Of a stretch of DNA of 64,000 bases, positions 36,294 to 47,047 are shown piece by piece. The translations under genes and the position numbers were made by a program. Source of the DNA: Luteimonas sp. J29 (GTDB taxonomy: Bacteria > Pseudomonadota > Gammaproteobacteria > Xanthomonadales > Xanthomonadaceae). The stretch covers positions 327,363 to 391,362 of the forward strand of contig NZ_AWZR01000005.1 of the NCBI RefSeq assembly GCF_000472505.1, written 5' to 3'. The notes beneath the pieces were generated by a model. The model saw only the letters and a list, made by a program, of their open reading frames with translations, was not told where the DNA came from and did no database searches. Position 1 is the first letter of the stretch. Each line of letters opens with the position of its first letter.

Positions 36294-36355
36294 TTCGTGT
36301 CGTGCCCGTGGCCGGCCCTGATCGGCGTCGGCGACGGCCGCGACGGCGGCGCGCG

Positions 36356-38212
36356 TCAACCGCGCTTGCGCGCCTCGATCCACTGCGTAACGCGGCGCTC
36401 AAGCAGGTTCAGGGGCAGCGCGCCGCCGCCCAGCACGGCATCGTGGAAGCCACGGATGTCGAAGCGGTCGCCGAGCTCGGACTCGGCCTTCCGCCGCAGC
36501 TCCTGGATGCGCAGCATGCCGATCTTGTAGGCGGTCGCCTGGCCCGGCCAGGTGATGTAGCGCTGGATCTCGGAGCGGATCGCCGCCTCCGGCGTGGCCG
36601 AGTTGGCGCTGAAGTAGTCCACCGCCTGCTGCTCGGTCCAGCCCTTGGCGTGCAGGCCGGTGTCGACCACCAGGCGTACCGCGCGCCACAGCTCCGATGC
36701 GAGGCGGCCGTACTCCGAATACGGGTCCTCGTAGGTGCCGGGCATCTCGCGCGCCAGCCATTCCGCGTACAGGCCCCAGCCCTCGGAGTAGGCGGTCGAA
36801 CGGGCCTGGGTGCGGAACTCGGGCACGCCGGTCAGTTCCTGCGCGATCGAGATCTGCATGTGGTGACCGGGCAGGCCCTCGTGGTAGGCGATCACCTCCA
36901 GTTCGGGCTTCGGCATCGCGTTCATGTCCGACAGGTGCGCGTAGTACACCCCCGGACGCGAGCCGTCCGGCGTCCCCGGGAAGTAGTGCTGCGCGGCGCC
37001 GGGCTGCTCGCGGAACGGCTCGACGCGCTTGACCACCAGGTCTGCCTTCGGCAGCAGCCCGAAGTACTGCGGCAGCACCTTCTTGATGTTGTCGATGGCG
37101 CGGGTGGCGTCGTCGATGTAGGCCTGCCGCCCCTCGTCGGTGTCGGGATACTTGAACTTCGGATCGGTGGCGATGTGGCGGAAGAACGCCTTCAGGTCGC
37201 CCTCGAAGCCGACCCGCTCCATCAGCGCCTCCATCTCGCCGTGGATGCGCGCCACCTCGTCCAGGCCGATCCGGTGGATGGCCTCGGCGTCGAGGTCGGT
37301 GGTGGTGTGGATGCGCAGCTGGTTGGCGTAGTAGGCCGCGCCCTCGGGCTGGGTACTGCCGACGCCGGAGGGGTTCTCCGCGGCATTGGCGCGGTCTTCC
37401 CCGGCCCAGGCGATCAGCGCGTCGTAGGCCGGCCTGATGTTGTCCAGCAGCGCCTGGCGGGCCTCGGCCTTGAGCTCGGCGGCGCGCGCCGCGTCGATCG
37501 CGTTCGCGGCCACCAGCGCGTCCGCCTTGGCCTGCAGGTCGGCCCACAGCGCCGAGTCGGCGCCGTCGTCGAACGGCGCGCCGGTCACCACCGCGCGCGC
37601 CTCGGTCAGCACGCCGTCGTAGGCGAAGCGGGGCATGCGGTAGCCGTCGGCGGCGTTGCGCCGGGCCATCTCCAGCAGCTGGCCCATCGCGCGCTTCGCC
37701 TCGGCCAGGCGGGCGATGTAGGCCCGGTAATCGGCCTCGCTCCCGACCTTGTGGAAGTTGATCAGGAAGGTCGGCAGGAACGACTGAGCGCCCTGCATCT
37801 GGTTGAACACGTAGACGTTCCGGCGGAAGCGGCTGGCCGCCGCCGCCTGTTCGTACTGTTGCTTCCACAGGTCGTAGGAGAGCCTGGCCTCGTCGTCGAG
37901 CGCGTCGCGGTCGAAGCTCGCTTCCATTTCCTCGACCGAGGCTCTGTGCCAGGCCAGCTGCGCGTCCTGCGCCTCCTCGGACATGTCGTCGAGCCGGTCG
38001 TAGAGCTCCTTGCGGCCCAGGAAGGTCAGCGCGATCGGGCTGAAGCGCAGCTGCTCCTCGTACTTGGTCGCGAACCAGGCATTCAGGCGCTGGCTCTCGT
38101 CCTGCACGGCCTCGGCCGTGGCGGGAGCGGCGGCGGACTGGGCGAGGACGGGCGCGGACAGGGCCAGCGCCACGGAAAGGGCGAGGGTACGGGCAAGGAC
38201 GGGCCTGCGCAT
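36356..38212 (-). CDS. Exported DUF885-family metalloprotein (putative peptidase)
   Basis: A 618-residue periplasmic protein. A Sec signal peptide (MRRPVLARTLALSVALALSAPVLAQ) is followed by a long helical DUF885 domain. The metal-binding signature HEGLPGHHMQ occurs about two thirds along, with a downstream Glu-containing segment STAYSEGWGLYAEWLA, giving the HEXXXGH-type arrangement of this family. Members are predicted zinc carboxypeptidase- or oligopeptidase-like enzymes; no substrate is established. Start chosen at the signal peptide; the upstream extension is not protein-like. Convergent with clpA and upstream of no obvious operon partner. Confidence 0.88.
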   Translation of the reverse strand: MRRPVLARTLALSVALALSAPVLAQSAAAPATAEAVQDESQRLNAWFATKYEEQLRFSPIALTFLGRKELYDRLDDMSEEAQDAQLAWHRASVEEMEASFDRDALDDEARLSYDLWKQQYEQAAAASRFRRNVYVFNQMQGAQSFLPTFLINFHKVGSEADYRAYIARLAEAKRAMGQLLEMARRNAADGYRMPRFAYDGVLTEARAVVTGAPFDDGADSALWADLQAKADALVAANAIDAARAAELKAEARQALLDNIRPAYDALIAWAGEDRANAAENPSGVGSTQPEGAAYYANQLRIHTTTDLDAEAIHRIGLDEVARIHGEMEALMERVGFEGDLKAFFRHIATDPKFKYPDTDEGRQAYIDDATRAIDNIKKVLPQYFGLLPKADLVVKRVEPFREQPGAAQHYFPGTPDGSRPGVYYAHLSDMNAMPKPELEVIAYHEGLPGHHMQISIAQELTGVPEFRTQARSTAYSEGWGLYAEWLAREMPGTYEDPYSEYGRLASELWRAVRLVVDTGLHAKGWTEQQAVDYFSANSATPEAAIRSEIQRYITWPGQATAYKIGMLRIQELRRKAESELGDRFDIRGFHDAVLGGGALPLNLLERRVTQWIEARKRG

Positions 38213-38359
38213 CGGACGGGACTCCTGGGGAAAGCCCGCAGGATAGGCGCAGCGCGGCCACCTCCGCCATGCGACCGATGGCACGGGGGCCGGGGACGGG
38301 GGTACTGCCCGCGGCAGGGGGCGCCGATGCGCGGCGCGGTGGGTCCGGCGAGGGCCGGC

Positions 38360-38578
38360 CTACTTCATGCGGTAGGTGATGCGACCCTTGGTCAGGTCGT
38401 AGGGGGTCATCTCGACCTTGACCCGGTCACCGGTCAGGATGCGGATGTAGTTCTTGCGCATGCGTCCGGAGATGTGCGCAATGATCTCGTGGCCGGTATC
38501 GAGCTTCACCCGGAACATCGTGTTCGGGAGCGTCTCGGTGACCGTGCCTTCGAATTCGATGACGTCGTCTTTCGCCAT
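38360..38578 (-). CDS. infA: Translation initiation factor IF-1
   Basis: Small OB-fold factor that blocks the ribosomal A site during initiation. It has exactly 72 residues, [20 protein letters not shown] through the final KGRITYRMK, the standard proteobacterial length. Located next to aat as in E. coli, here on the same strand 119 bases downstream of it; the spacer (38579-38697) shows AGGACGA before the ATG as a ribosome-binding site and likely carries its own promoter. Convergent/neighbouring DUF885 gene follows. Confidence 0.98.
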   Translation of the reverse strand: MAKDDVIEFEGTVTETLPNTMFRVKLDTGHEIIAHISGRMRKNYIRILTGDRVKVEMTPYDLTKGRITYRMK

Positions 38579-38697
38579 TCGTCCTGTATGCCGGTGGTTG
38601 CGGGTGCGGCGTGGCCGCGAAAATAAGCAGGCCATTGTCGCACGCGGCCGGCGACCGATGCAAAACGGGAGCGGGGGGCGGCCCGGCAGGCGCGGGT

Positions 38698-39447
38698 TCA
38701 GCCCCCGGCAAGGAGCCGGACCGGCCGTTGGCCGAACGTCCGGGTCCAGCCGCCCGGCAGTTCCGGTTCGGCCACCAGCGCCCGGACCCGGGCCAGGAAT
38801 TCCGCCCGGGGCACCGACACCGCCCCCAGGGTGAGCAGGTGCTGGCTTTCGACCTGGGCGTCGATCCACGGCCAGCCCCGGCCGTGCAGCCAGGCGGCCA
38901 GCGCGGCGAGCGCGGCCTTGGAGCCCCCCGAGGCGTCGCTGAACATGCTCTCGCCGAAGAACATCCGGCCGATGGCGACGCCGTAGATGCCGCCGACCAG
39001 CGCCGCGCCCGGTTCCGGCCCGGCATAGACCTCGACGCTGTGCGCGTGGCCGAGCGCGTGCAGCCGGACGTACGCCTCGCGCATCTCCCGGGTAATCCAG
39101 GTGCCGCGCTGGCCGCGGCGCGGCGCCGTGGCGCAGCGCGCGACCACGCGTTCGAACGCGGTATCCGCGCGCGCCACCCAGGGCGAGGCGCGCAGGGTGC
39201 GACGGAAGCGCGAGGAGAGGCGGACGCCGTCTGTCCGGAATACCGTGCGCGGGTCCGGCGACCACCACAGGATCGGCTGGCCGTTCGAGTACCAGGGGAA
39301 GATGCCCTGGCGATAGGCGTTCAGCAGCCGGGTGGGCGACAGGTCCCCGCCGACCGCGAGCAGGCCGTCGGGCAGGCCGGGCACGCGGTCGGGCTCGGGG
39401 AAGGGGGCGTCGGGATCGTCGCCCAGCCAGGGGATCTGGAGGCTCAC
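38698..39447 (-). CDS. aat: Leucyl/phenylalanyl-tRNA--protein transferase
   Basis: Attaches Leu or Phe to N-terminal Arg or Lys of proteins, creating N-degrons for ClpS/ClpAP. Length is 249 residues. Family signatures are [21 protein letters not shown] and [12 protein letters not shown] near the N-terminus and GHAHSVEVY and FFGESMFS in the catalytic GNAT-like domain. The start is a GTG ([10 protein letters not shown]) preceded 6 bases upstream by TAGAAT, so the mRNA is probably leaderless. It lies within 6 kb of clpS and clpA, so the N-end-rule pathway components cluster here. Confidence 0.96.
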   Translation of the reverse strand: MSLQIPWLGDDPDAPFPEPDRVPGLPDGLLAVGGDLSPTRLLNAYRQGIFPWYSNGQPILWWSPDPRTVFRTDGVRLSSRFRRTLRASPWVARADTAFERVVARCATAPRRGQRGTWITREMREAYVRLHALGHAHSVEVYAGPEPGAALVGGIYGVAIGRMFFGESMFSDASGGSKAALAALAAWLHGRGWPWIDAQVESQHLLTLGAVSVPRAEFLARVRALVAEPELPGGWTRTFGQRPVRLLAGG

Positions 39448-39453
39448 GGCGGC

Positions 39454-39459
39454 ATTCTA
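39454..39459 (-). promoter_or_regulatory. -10 box of aat, leaderless spacing
   Basis: Minus-strand TAGAAT ending 6 bases before the GTG start of aat, placing the predicted transcription start on the initiation codon itself. No Shine-Dalgarno in GCCGCC. It falls in the 58-base gap downstream of the GNAT-like gene. Confidence 0.5.
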
Positions 39460-39505
39460 GTGGGCCGGGGTGGCCGTGCCGCGGCGGGTCGCCGCATGCC
39501 GGCCG

Positions 39506-40630
39506 CTAGCCCCTGCGGAACGGGCTGCGCGCGGCGAGCCAGCGGCGGTGCTGCCCGATTGCGGCGCGTTCCCGGTCGCACCAGTCGGCCAGCGCGTCGC
39601 GGAAGCGCGGATCGGCGATCCAGTGGCGGCTGCGCACCGGCGTGGGCAGGAAGCCGCGCGCGATCTTGTGCTCGCCCTGGGCGCCCGGCTCGAACACGTG
39701 CAGGCCCTCGCGCAGGCAGTATTCGATGCCCTGGTAGTAGCAGGTCTCGAAATGCAGGCCGGGCAGCTGCACGTGCGCGCCCCAGTAGCGTCCGTACAGG
39801 GTGTCCGCGCCGCGCAGGCACAGCGCGCCGGCCACGGGTGCGCCGCCGTGCACGGCGAACACCAGGACCAGCTGCCCGGGCATGGTCGCGGCGAGGTGGC
39901 GGAGGAAGTCGAGCGTCAGCGCCGGCGCATTGCCGTATTCGGCGAAGGTCTGCAGGTAGAAGCCGTGCATCGCCGCGAGTTCGGCATCGCCGGCATCGCC
40001 GCCGTGGACCACCCGGAACCCCACTCCGGCGCGCGCGACCTTGGCCCGCTCCTGGCGGATGTTCTTGCGATGCTTGTGGTCCATCGCCGCGAGGTAGTCG
40101 TCGAAGCACGACCAGCCGGCATCGTTGCGCCAGTGGTACTGCAGGTCGGCGCGTTCCAGCCAGCCGGCGTCGAACGCGGCGTCTTCCGATCCAGGATGGA
40201 AGTTGACGTGCGCGGACGACAGGCCCAGTCGCGACGCTTCCGTCACCAGCGCCTGCGCGAGGCGGATGCGCAGCTCCGGGTTCGGCGCGAGGAGCCGCGG
40301 CCCGGTGACGGGCGAGTAGGGTACGGCGCACAGGAGCTTGGGGTAGTAGTCGAGGCCGTGCCGGGCATAGGCGTGGGCCCAGGCGTGGTCGAACACGAAT
40401 TCGCCGTGCGAGTTGTCCTTGAGGTAGGCCGGCGCGGCGGCGAGCAGCCTGTCGCCCTCCCAGAGCGCGACGTGGTGGGGCGCCCAGTCCCATTCGGGGC
40501 GCAGGCATCCGGTCTGCTCGAGGCCGGAGAGGAAGGCGTGCGCGACGAACGGATTCGCGCCGCCGTGCAGCGCGTCCCACGCGGCGGCGGGGACTTCGGA
40601 CAGCCGCGGATGGATCCGGACCTCAGCCAT
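39506..40630 (-). CDS. GNAT-superfamily protein of the COG3146 (peptidogalycan-type) family
   Basis: A 374-residue cytoplasmic protein of the DUF482/COG3146 acyltransferase-like family. The diagnostic stretches are GANPFVAHAFLSGLEQTGCL near the start, AYLKDNSHGEFVFDHAWAHA, the central HKHRKNIRQERAKV and LHFETCYYQGIEYCLREGLH with FEPGAQGEHKIARGFLP near the end. Relatives resemble FemAB-type aminoacyl transferases, but no substrate is known. It lies between trxB and aat on the same strand, in the position occupied by cydCD in E. coli. Confidence 0.88.
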   Translation of the reverse strand: MAEVRIHPRLSEVPAAAWDALHGGANPFVAHAFLSGLEQTGCLRPEWDWAPHHVALWEGDRLLAAAPAYLKDNSHGEFVFDHAWAHAYARHGLDYYPKLLCAVPYSPVTGPRLLAPNPELRIRLAQALVTEASRLGLSSAHVNFHPGSEDAAFDAGWLERADLQYHWRNDAGWSCFDDYLAAMDHKHRKNIRQERAKVARAGVGFRVVHGGDAGDAELAAMHGFYLQTFAEYGNAPALTLDFLRHLAATMPGQLVLVFAVHGGAPVAGALCLRGADTLYGRYWGAHVQLPGLHFETCYYQGIEYCLREGLHVFEPGAQGEHKIARGFLPTPVRSRHWIADPRFRDALADWCDRERAAIGQHRRWLAARSPFRRG

Positions 40631-40698
40631 GGCGCAGCGGTCCGCGTTCCGGCCGCATCACCCCCGCGTCGCCGGGCGGGGGCAGGCGTGGCGAGGCC

Positions 40699-42927
<2,229 letters not shown>

Positions 42928-42967
42928 ATTAAGATCAAGCAATTGGGTCCTCTTCCTAAGGCAGTGC

Positions 42968-45328
42968 ATGACGGTGGCTCGGGCGGTTCCTGAACGCGGC
43001 AGGCGCCAGCGCGCGTCGACGACGGAGGTCGCGCCGCCGGATCCGCGTCGCCAGCGGCTGCTGCGCGACATCGCGATGATCCTGGTCGCGCCGCTGCTGC
43101 TGTACCTGCTGGTCTGCCTGGTCACGTACTCGCCCGACGATCCGGGCTGGTCCACCGCGTCGGGCAGCGTCACCGCGCCGCTGTCGAACGCCGGTGGGCC
43201 GGTTGGCGCGTGGATCGCCGACGTGCTGCTGTACCTGACCGGCTACGTCGCCTACCTGCTGCCGCTGGTGCTCGGCGCGGTGGCCTGGATCGCCCTGTAC
43301 GGGATGGACTCGGACGGCGACGGGCAGGTCGACTTCGGGCCTGCGCTGCGCCTGGTCGGCATCGTCGGCTTCCTGGTCGCGGCCACGGGCCTGCTGTACC
43401 TGCGCATGGGCGCGGTGGCGGGGTTGCCGGCCGGCGGCGGCGGCGTGCTCGGCCGCCTGGTCGGCAATTCGCTCAACCGCGGCTTCGGCGCGCTGGGCGG
43501 CAACCTGTTCCTGCTCGCGCTGCTGCTGGTGTCGGTGACCCTGGCGACGGGGCTGTCGTGGCTGGCCGTGGCCGACCGGATCGGCGCGTGGGTGCTGAAG
43601 CTGCCGGAGCTGCTGCGGCGCGGGCGCAGGCAGGCGGCCGACCACATCGAGGCGCGCGAGCGCCGGGTCGAGCGCGAGGAAACCCGCCGGGTCGAGACCG
43701 AACTGCGCGCGCGGCGGGAGAAGGTGAAGATCGAGCCGCCGCCGGCCCCGGTCGTGGAGAAGAGCGAGCGCGCCAAGCGCGAACAGCAGATTCCGCTGTT
43801 CCACGTCGGCGACGGCACCGGCCTGCCGCCGCTGGCCCTGCTCGACGATCCCAAGCCGCAGCCCAAGGGCTACGACGAGGAGACCCTGGAAACGCTCTCG
43901 CGCCAGATCGAGTTCAAGCTCAAGGACTTCCGCATCGACGCCCAGGTGGTCGGTGCCTATCCCGGTCCGGTCATCACCCGCTTCGAGATCGAGCCCGCGC
44001 CGGGCATCAAGGTCAGCCAGATCAGCTCGCTGGACAAGGACATCGCGCGCGGCCTGTCGGTGAAGTCGGTGCGCGTGGTCGACGTGATCCCGGGCAAGTC
44101 GGTGATCGGCCTGGAGATCCCGAACACGAGCCGGGAGATGATCTACCTGTCCGAACTCCTGCGCTCGAAGGAGTACGACAAGGCGCCGGGCCTGCTCACG
44201 CTCGCGCTCGGCAAGGACATCGCCGGCCGCCCGACCGTCGCCGACCTGGCGCGCATGCCCCACCTGCTGGTCGCCGGCACGACCGGATCGGGCAAGTCGG
44301 TGGCGGTCAACGCCATGGTCCTGAGCCTGCTGTACAAGGCCTCGGCCAAGGACCTGCGGATGCTGATGATCGACCCGAAGATGCTCGAGCTGAGCGTCTA
44401 CGAGGGCATCCCGCACCTGCTGGCGCCGGTGGTCACCGACATGAAGGAGGCCGCCAACGGCCTGCGCTGGTGCGTGGCCGAGATGGAGCGCCGCTACAAG
44501 CTGATGAGCGCGGTCGGCGTGCGCAACCTGGCCGGCTTCAACAAGAAGGTGCGCGAGGCGCAGGAGGCCGGGCAGCCGCTGCTCGACCCGCTGTTCCGCC
44601 CGGGCGGCGGGGAAGGCGATGTCGCGCCCCCGCTGGAGACGCTGCCGTTCATCGTCATCTTCATCGACGAATTCGCCGACATGATGATGATCGTCGGCAA
44701 GAAGGTGGAGGAGCTCATCGCCCGCTTGGCGCAGAAGGCGCGTGCCGCCGGCATCCACCTGATCCTGGCCACCCAGCGCCCGTCGGTGGACGTGATCACT
44801 GGCCTGATCAAGGCCAACATCCCGACCCGCATCGCGTTCCAGGTGTCGAGCAAGATCGACTCGCGCACGATCCTGGACCAGTCCGGCGCCGAGACCCTGC
44901 TCGGCCACGGCGACATGCTCTACCTGCCGCCGGGCACGGCCATGCCCGAGCGCGTGCACGGCGCCTTCGTCAGCGACGAGGAGGTGCACCGCGTGGTCGA
45001 GCACCTCAAGCAGAGCGGCGGCGGCCCGGACTACATCGAGGGCGTGCTGGACGAGGCGCAGACGATGTACGACGGCTCGGCGGTCGGCGCGACCGGCCTG
45101 CCGGAGGCCGGCGGCGGCACCGGCGACGAGACCGACCCGCTGTACGACGAGGCGGTGAAGATCGTCACCGAGACCCGCCGCGCCTCGATCTCCGGCGTGC
45201 AGCGCCGGCTGAAGATCGGCTACAACCGCGCCGCACGCCTGGTCGAGGCGATGGAAGCGGCCGGCGTGGTGTCCGCGCCCGAGCACAACGGCGACCGCAC
45301 CGTCCTCGCCCCGCCGCCCCCCAAGTAG
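42968..45328 (+). CDS. ftsK: DNA translocase FtsK
   Basis: Divisome-associated DNA pump that clears chromosome dimers at the septum and activates XerCD. Length is 786 residues, with four hydrophobic segments (about 38-60, 82-105, 122-145, 170-195). The linker is short and charged (about 210-290). The motor has Walker [16 protein letters not shown] and Walker [11 protein letters not shown], with [12 protein letters not shown]. The gamma DNA-reading domain occupies the last 65 residues ([20 protein letters not shown]). The linker is much shorter than in E. coli FtsK, as usual for Xanthomonadales. The stop codon is inside a REP-like repeat. Confidence 0.97.
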   Translation: MTVARAVPERGRRQRASTTEVAPPDPRRQRLLRDIAMILVAPLLLYLLVCLVTYSPDDPGWSTASGSVTAPLSNAGGPVGAWIADVLLYLTGYVAYLLPLVLGAVAWIALYGMDSDGDGQVDFGPALRLVGIVGFLVAATGLLYLRMGAVAGLPAGGGGVLGRLVGNSLNRGFGALGGNLFLLALLLVSVTLATGLSWLAVADRIGAWVLKLPELLRRGRRQAADHIEARERRVEREETRRVETELRARREKVKIEPPPAPVVEKSERAKREQQIPLFHVGDGTGLPPLALLDDPKPQPKGYDEETLETLSRQIEFKLKDFRIDAQVVGAYPGPVITRFEIEPAPGIKVSQISSLDKDIARGLSVKSVRVVDVIPGKSVIGLEIPNTSREMIYLSELLRSKEYDKAPGLLTLALGKDIAGRPTVADLARMPHLLVAGTTGSGKSVAVNAMVLSLLYKASAKDLRMLMIDPKMLELSVYEGIPHLLAPVVTDMKEAANGLRWCVAEMERRYKLMSAVGVRNLAGFNKKVREAQEAGQPLLDPLFRPGGGEGDVAPPLETLPFIVIFIDEFADMMMIVGKKVEELIARLAQKARAAGIHLILATQRPSVDVITGLIKANIPTRIAFQVSSKIDSRTILDQSGAETLLGHGDMLYLPPGTAMPERVHGAFVSDEEVHRVVEHLKQSGGGPDYIEGVLDEAQTMYDGSAVGATGLPEAGGGTGDETDPLYDEAVKIVTETRRASISGVQRRLKIGYNRAARLVEAMEAAGVVSAPEHNGDRTVLAPPPPK

Positions 45329-45347
45329 GAGCGGCTTCAGCCGCGAC
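45326..45347. repeat. REP-like palindromic element overlapping the ftsK stop
   Basis: TAGGAGCGGCTTCAGCCGCGAC: the core GCGGCT-TC-AGCCGC is a perfect 6-bp palindrome with a 2-base loop, and its first three bases are the ftsK stop codon. This sequence type recurs in Xanthomonadaceae genomes as dispersed repeats. Only one copy was noticed in the window. It may also serve as a transcript 3' end. Confidence 0.6.
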
Positions 45348-45574
45348 CCGCGCGCCGGCCCGATCGTCCGCACTCGCCGCACGCCCGCGGCCCACCGGCG
45401 GCTACCCGTGCCCGTGGCGTGCGCTGGCTCGCCTGAACGGATCGCCGCGACCTCCCCCTGCGCCCGTCCGCCTCCGGCCCGTTCCTGCGTTGTTGTGACT
45501 GGATGGGACGGGTGCGCTGCATGTTCAGCTTCGGATTTGCAGACTTGCGCCTCCCATCACCCGAGGACGCCTGA

Positions 45575-46201
45575 ATGATCCGCAATTGCCGCTGGCTGCT
45601 CATCGCCATCATCGCGCTGGCCGGCGTCGCGCATGCGGGCGCGCGCGACCGGCTCGACAGCTTCACCCGCGGCCTGAAGGGCCTCGAGGGACGCTTCACC
45701 CAGCACGTGTTCGACGAGGGCGGGCGCGTGCGCGAGACCTCCAGCGGCCGCGTGGCGCTGGCCGCCCCGCGCCTGTTCCGCTGGGAGTACCAGGATCCGT
45801 ATCCGCAGTTGATCGTCGCCGACGGCACCACGGTGTGGGTGCACGATCCCGACCTCGAGCAGGTCACGCGCCGCCCGCAGGGCGGCGCCGAGCAGGACAG
45901 CCCGCTCGCCGCGCTGATCGACCCGGCGCGCCTGGACCGCGACTACATCATCGACGACGAAGGCGAAGCCGACGGCCTGCAGTGGCTGCTCCTGCGTCCG
46001 CGCAAGGCCGGCGAGGACGCCTCGTTCGAGTCCGCCCGCCTGGGCTTCGGCGCACAGGGGCTGGCGCGGATGGAGATCGTCGACGCGCTCGGCCAGCGCA
46101 CGGAGATCCGCTTCAGCGGCTGGAAGCGCAATCCGGCGTTCGCCGCCGGCACCTTCAGGTTCACGCCGCCGCCGGGCGTCGACGTGGTTGGCGAAGGCTG
46201 A
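45575..46201 (+). CDS. lolA: Outer-membrane lipoprotein carrier protein LolA
   Basis: Periplasmic chaperone that ferries lipoproteins from LolCDE to LolB. Length is 208 residues with a Sec signal peptide (CRWLLIAIIALAGVAHAGA). The mature fold shows LDSFTRGLKGLEGRFTQHVF, SGRVALAAPRLFRWEYQDPY and QLIVADGTTVWVHDPDLEQV, all typical of LolA. CGAGGA 10 bases before the ATG is a plausible ribosome-binding site. The 246-base gap after ftsK holds the REP-like element and a GC-rich stretch without a recognisable gene. Position after ftsK matches E. coli. Confidence 0.95.
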   Translation: MIRNCRWLLIAIIALAGVAHAGARDRLDSFTRGLKGLEGRFTQHVFDEGGRVRETSSGRVALAAPRLFRWEYQDPYPQLIVADGTTVWVHDPDLEQVTRRPQGGAEQDSPLAALIDPARLDRDYIIDDEGEADGLQWLLLRPRKAGEDASFESARLGFGAQGLARMEIVDALGQRTEIRFSGWKRNPAFAAGTFRFTPPPGVDVVGEG

Positions 46202-46234
46202 CCGCACGGCGCGCCGGGACGCGAGGTTCAACGC

Positions 46235-46936
46235 ATGCACGCTCCAATCCGGACGACGACCCGGCACGGCAGGCTCAGGGGGCTGCTCGCCGTCGCCTGC
46301 CTGGCCGCGGTGCCGGCCCTTGCGCAGTCGTCGCCGGTGGCCGCCCCGCCGGGGCCGCCTTCGCCGGTGGCCCAGCGCGCGGGTAGCGCGACCAGCGGCG
46401 ACGAGGCGCTCGACAACGCGGTGGCGGCGGTGGTCGTGGCGGCGCTGGCCGAGCAGCTCGACACCGCCTCGATCGAAGTGAGCATCGACTCCTTCGACGT
46501 CGCCATCTCCAGCCTGCGCGACCGCCGCGTCAGCGGGCAGGGGCGGCTGCGCCTGGGCGAGGACGCAGAGTGGATCGGGTTCCGCTACAGCACGCTCTAC
46601 GACACCCTGTTCAACAGCGCCGGGTATCCGCAGCTGACCATCGGCGGGGTCGCCGCCGGCGAACGCCTGGTGCCCAACGACGCGGTCCTGGTGCGGCAGC
46701 TCGAGGACCGGATCGCGGGCGAACTCGACCGCCAGTTCGGCGTGCCGACCGCACGCCTGCAGTTCGACGACATCAGCACCGTCGAGGGCGGGCAGCGACT
46801 GTTGCGCATCACCGCCGAGGGCGTGGCCGACTTCGGCCGCAGCGGCATGACCCCGGTCCGGATCGAGGCGCTCTACGACCTGGTCGCCAATGCCTGGCGG
46901 CGGGTGAACTACGAACTCGGGGGCACGACGCGCTGA
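46235..46936 (+). CDS. Exported protein of unknown function
   Basis: A 233-residue protein with a signal peptide (n-region with several Arg, then GLLAVACLAAVPALAQ, cleavage near residue 31). A low-complexity Pro/Ala/Ser stretch (about 32-50) leads into a folded domain with DSFDVAISSLRDRRVSGQGR, RYSTLYDTLFNSAGYPQLTIGG and LYDLVANAWRRVNYEL. No family was recognised. Starting 33 bases after lolA it is probably co-transcribed and periplasmic. Convergent with the beta-helix gene. Confidence 0.75.
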   Translation: MHAPIRTTTRHGRLRGLLAVACLAAVPALAQSSPVAAPPGPPSPVAQRAGSATSGDEALDNAVAAVVVAALAEQLDTASIEVSIDSFDVAISSLRDRRVSGQGRLRLGEDAEWIGFRYSTLYDTLFNSAGYPQLTIGGVAAGERLVPNDAVLVRQLEDRIAGELDRQFGVPTARLQFDDISTVEGGQRLLRITAEGVADFGRSGMTPVRIEALYDLVANAWRRVNYELGGTTR

Positions 46937-47047
46937 CCGGGGCCTCGCGGGCGAGGCTCCGCCCGCGCCAGTCGCGCCGGTCGCGGCCGGCGCCGGCCGG
47001 CGTCGGCCAGGGAACAGCGCTGGAAGCGCATGCGGCGCTGGCCGGCA

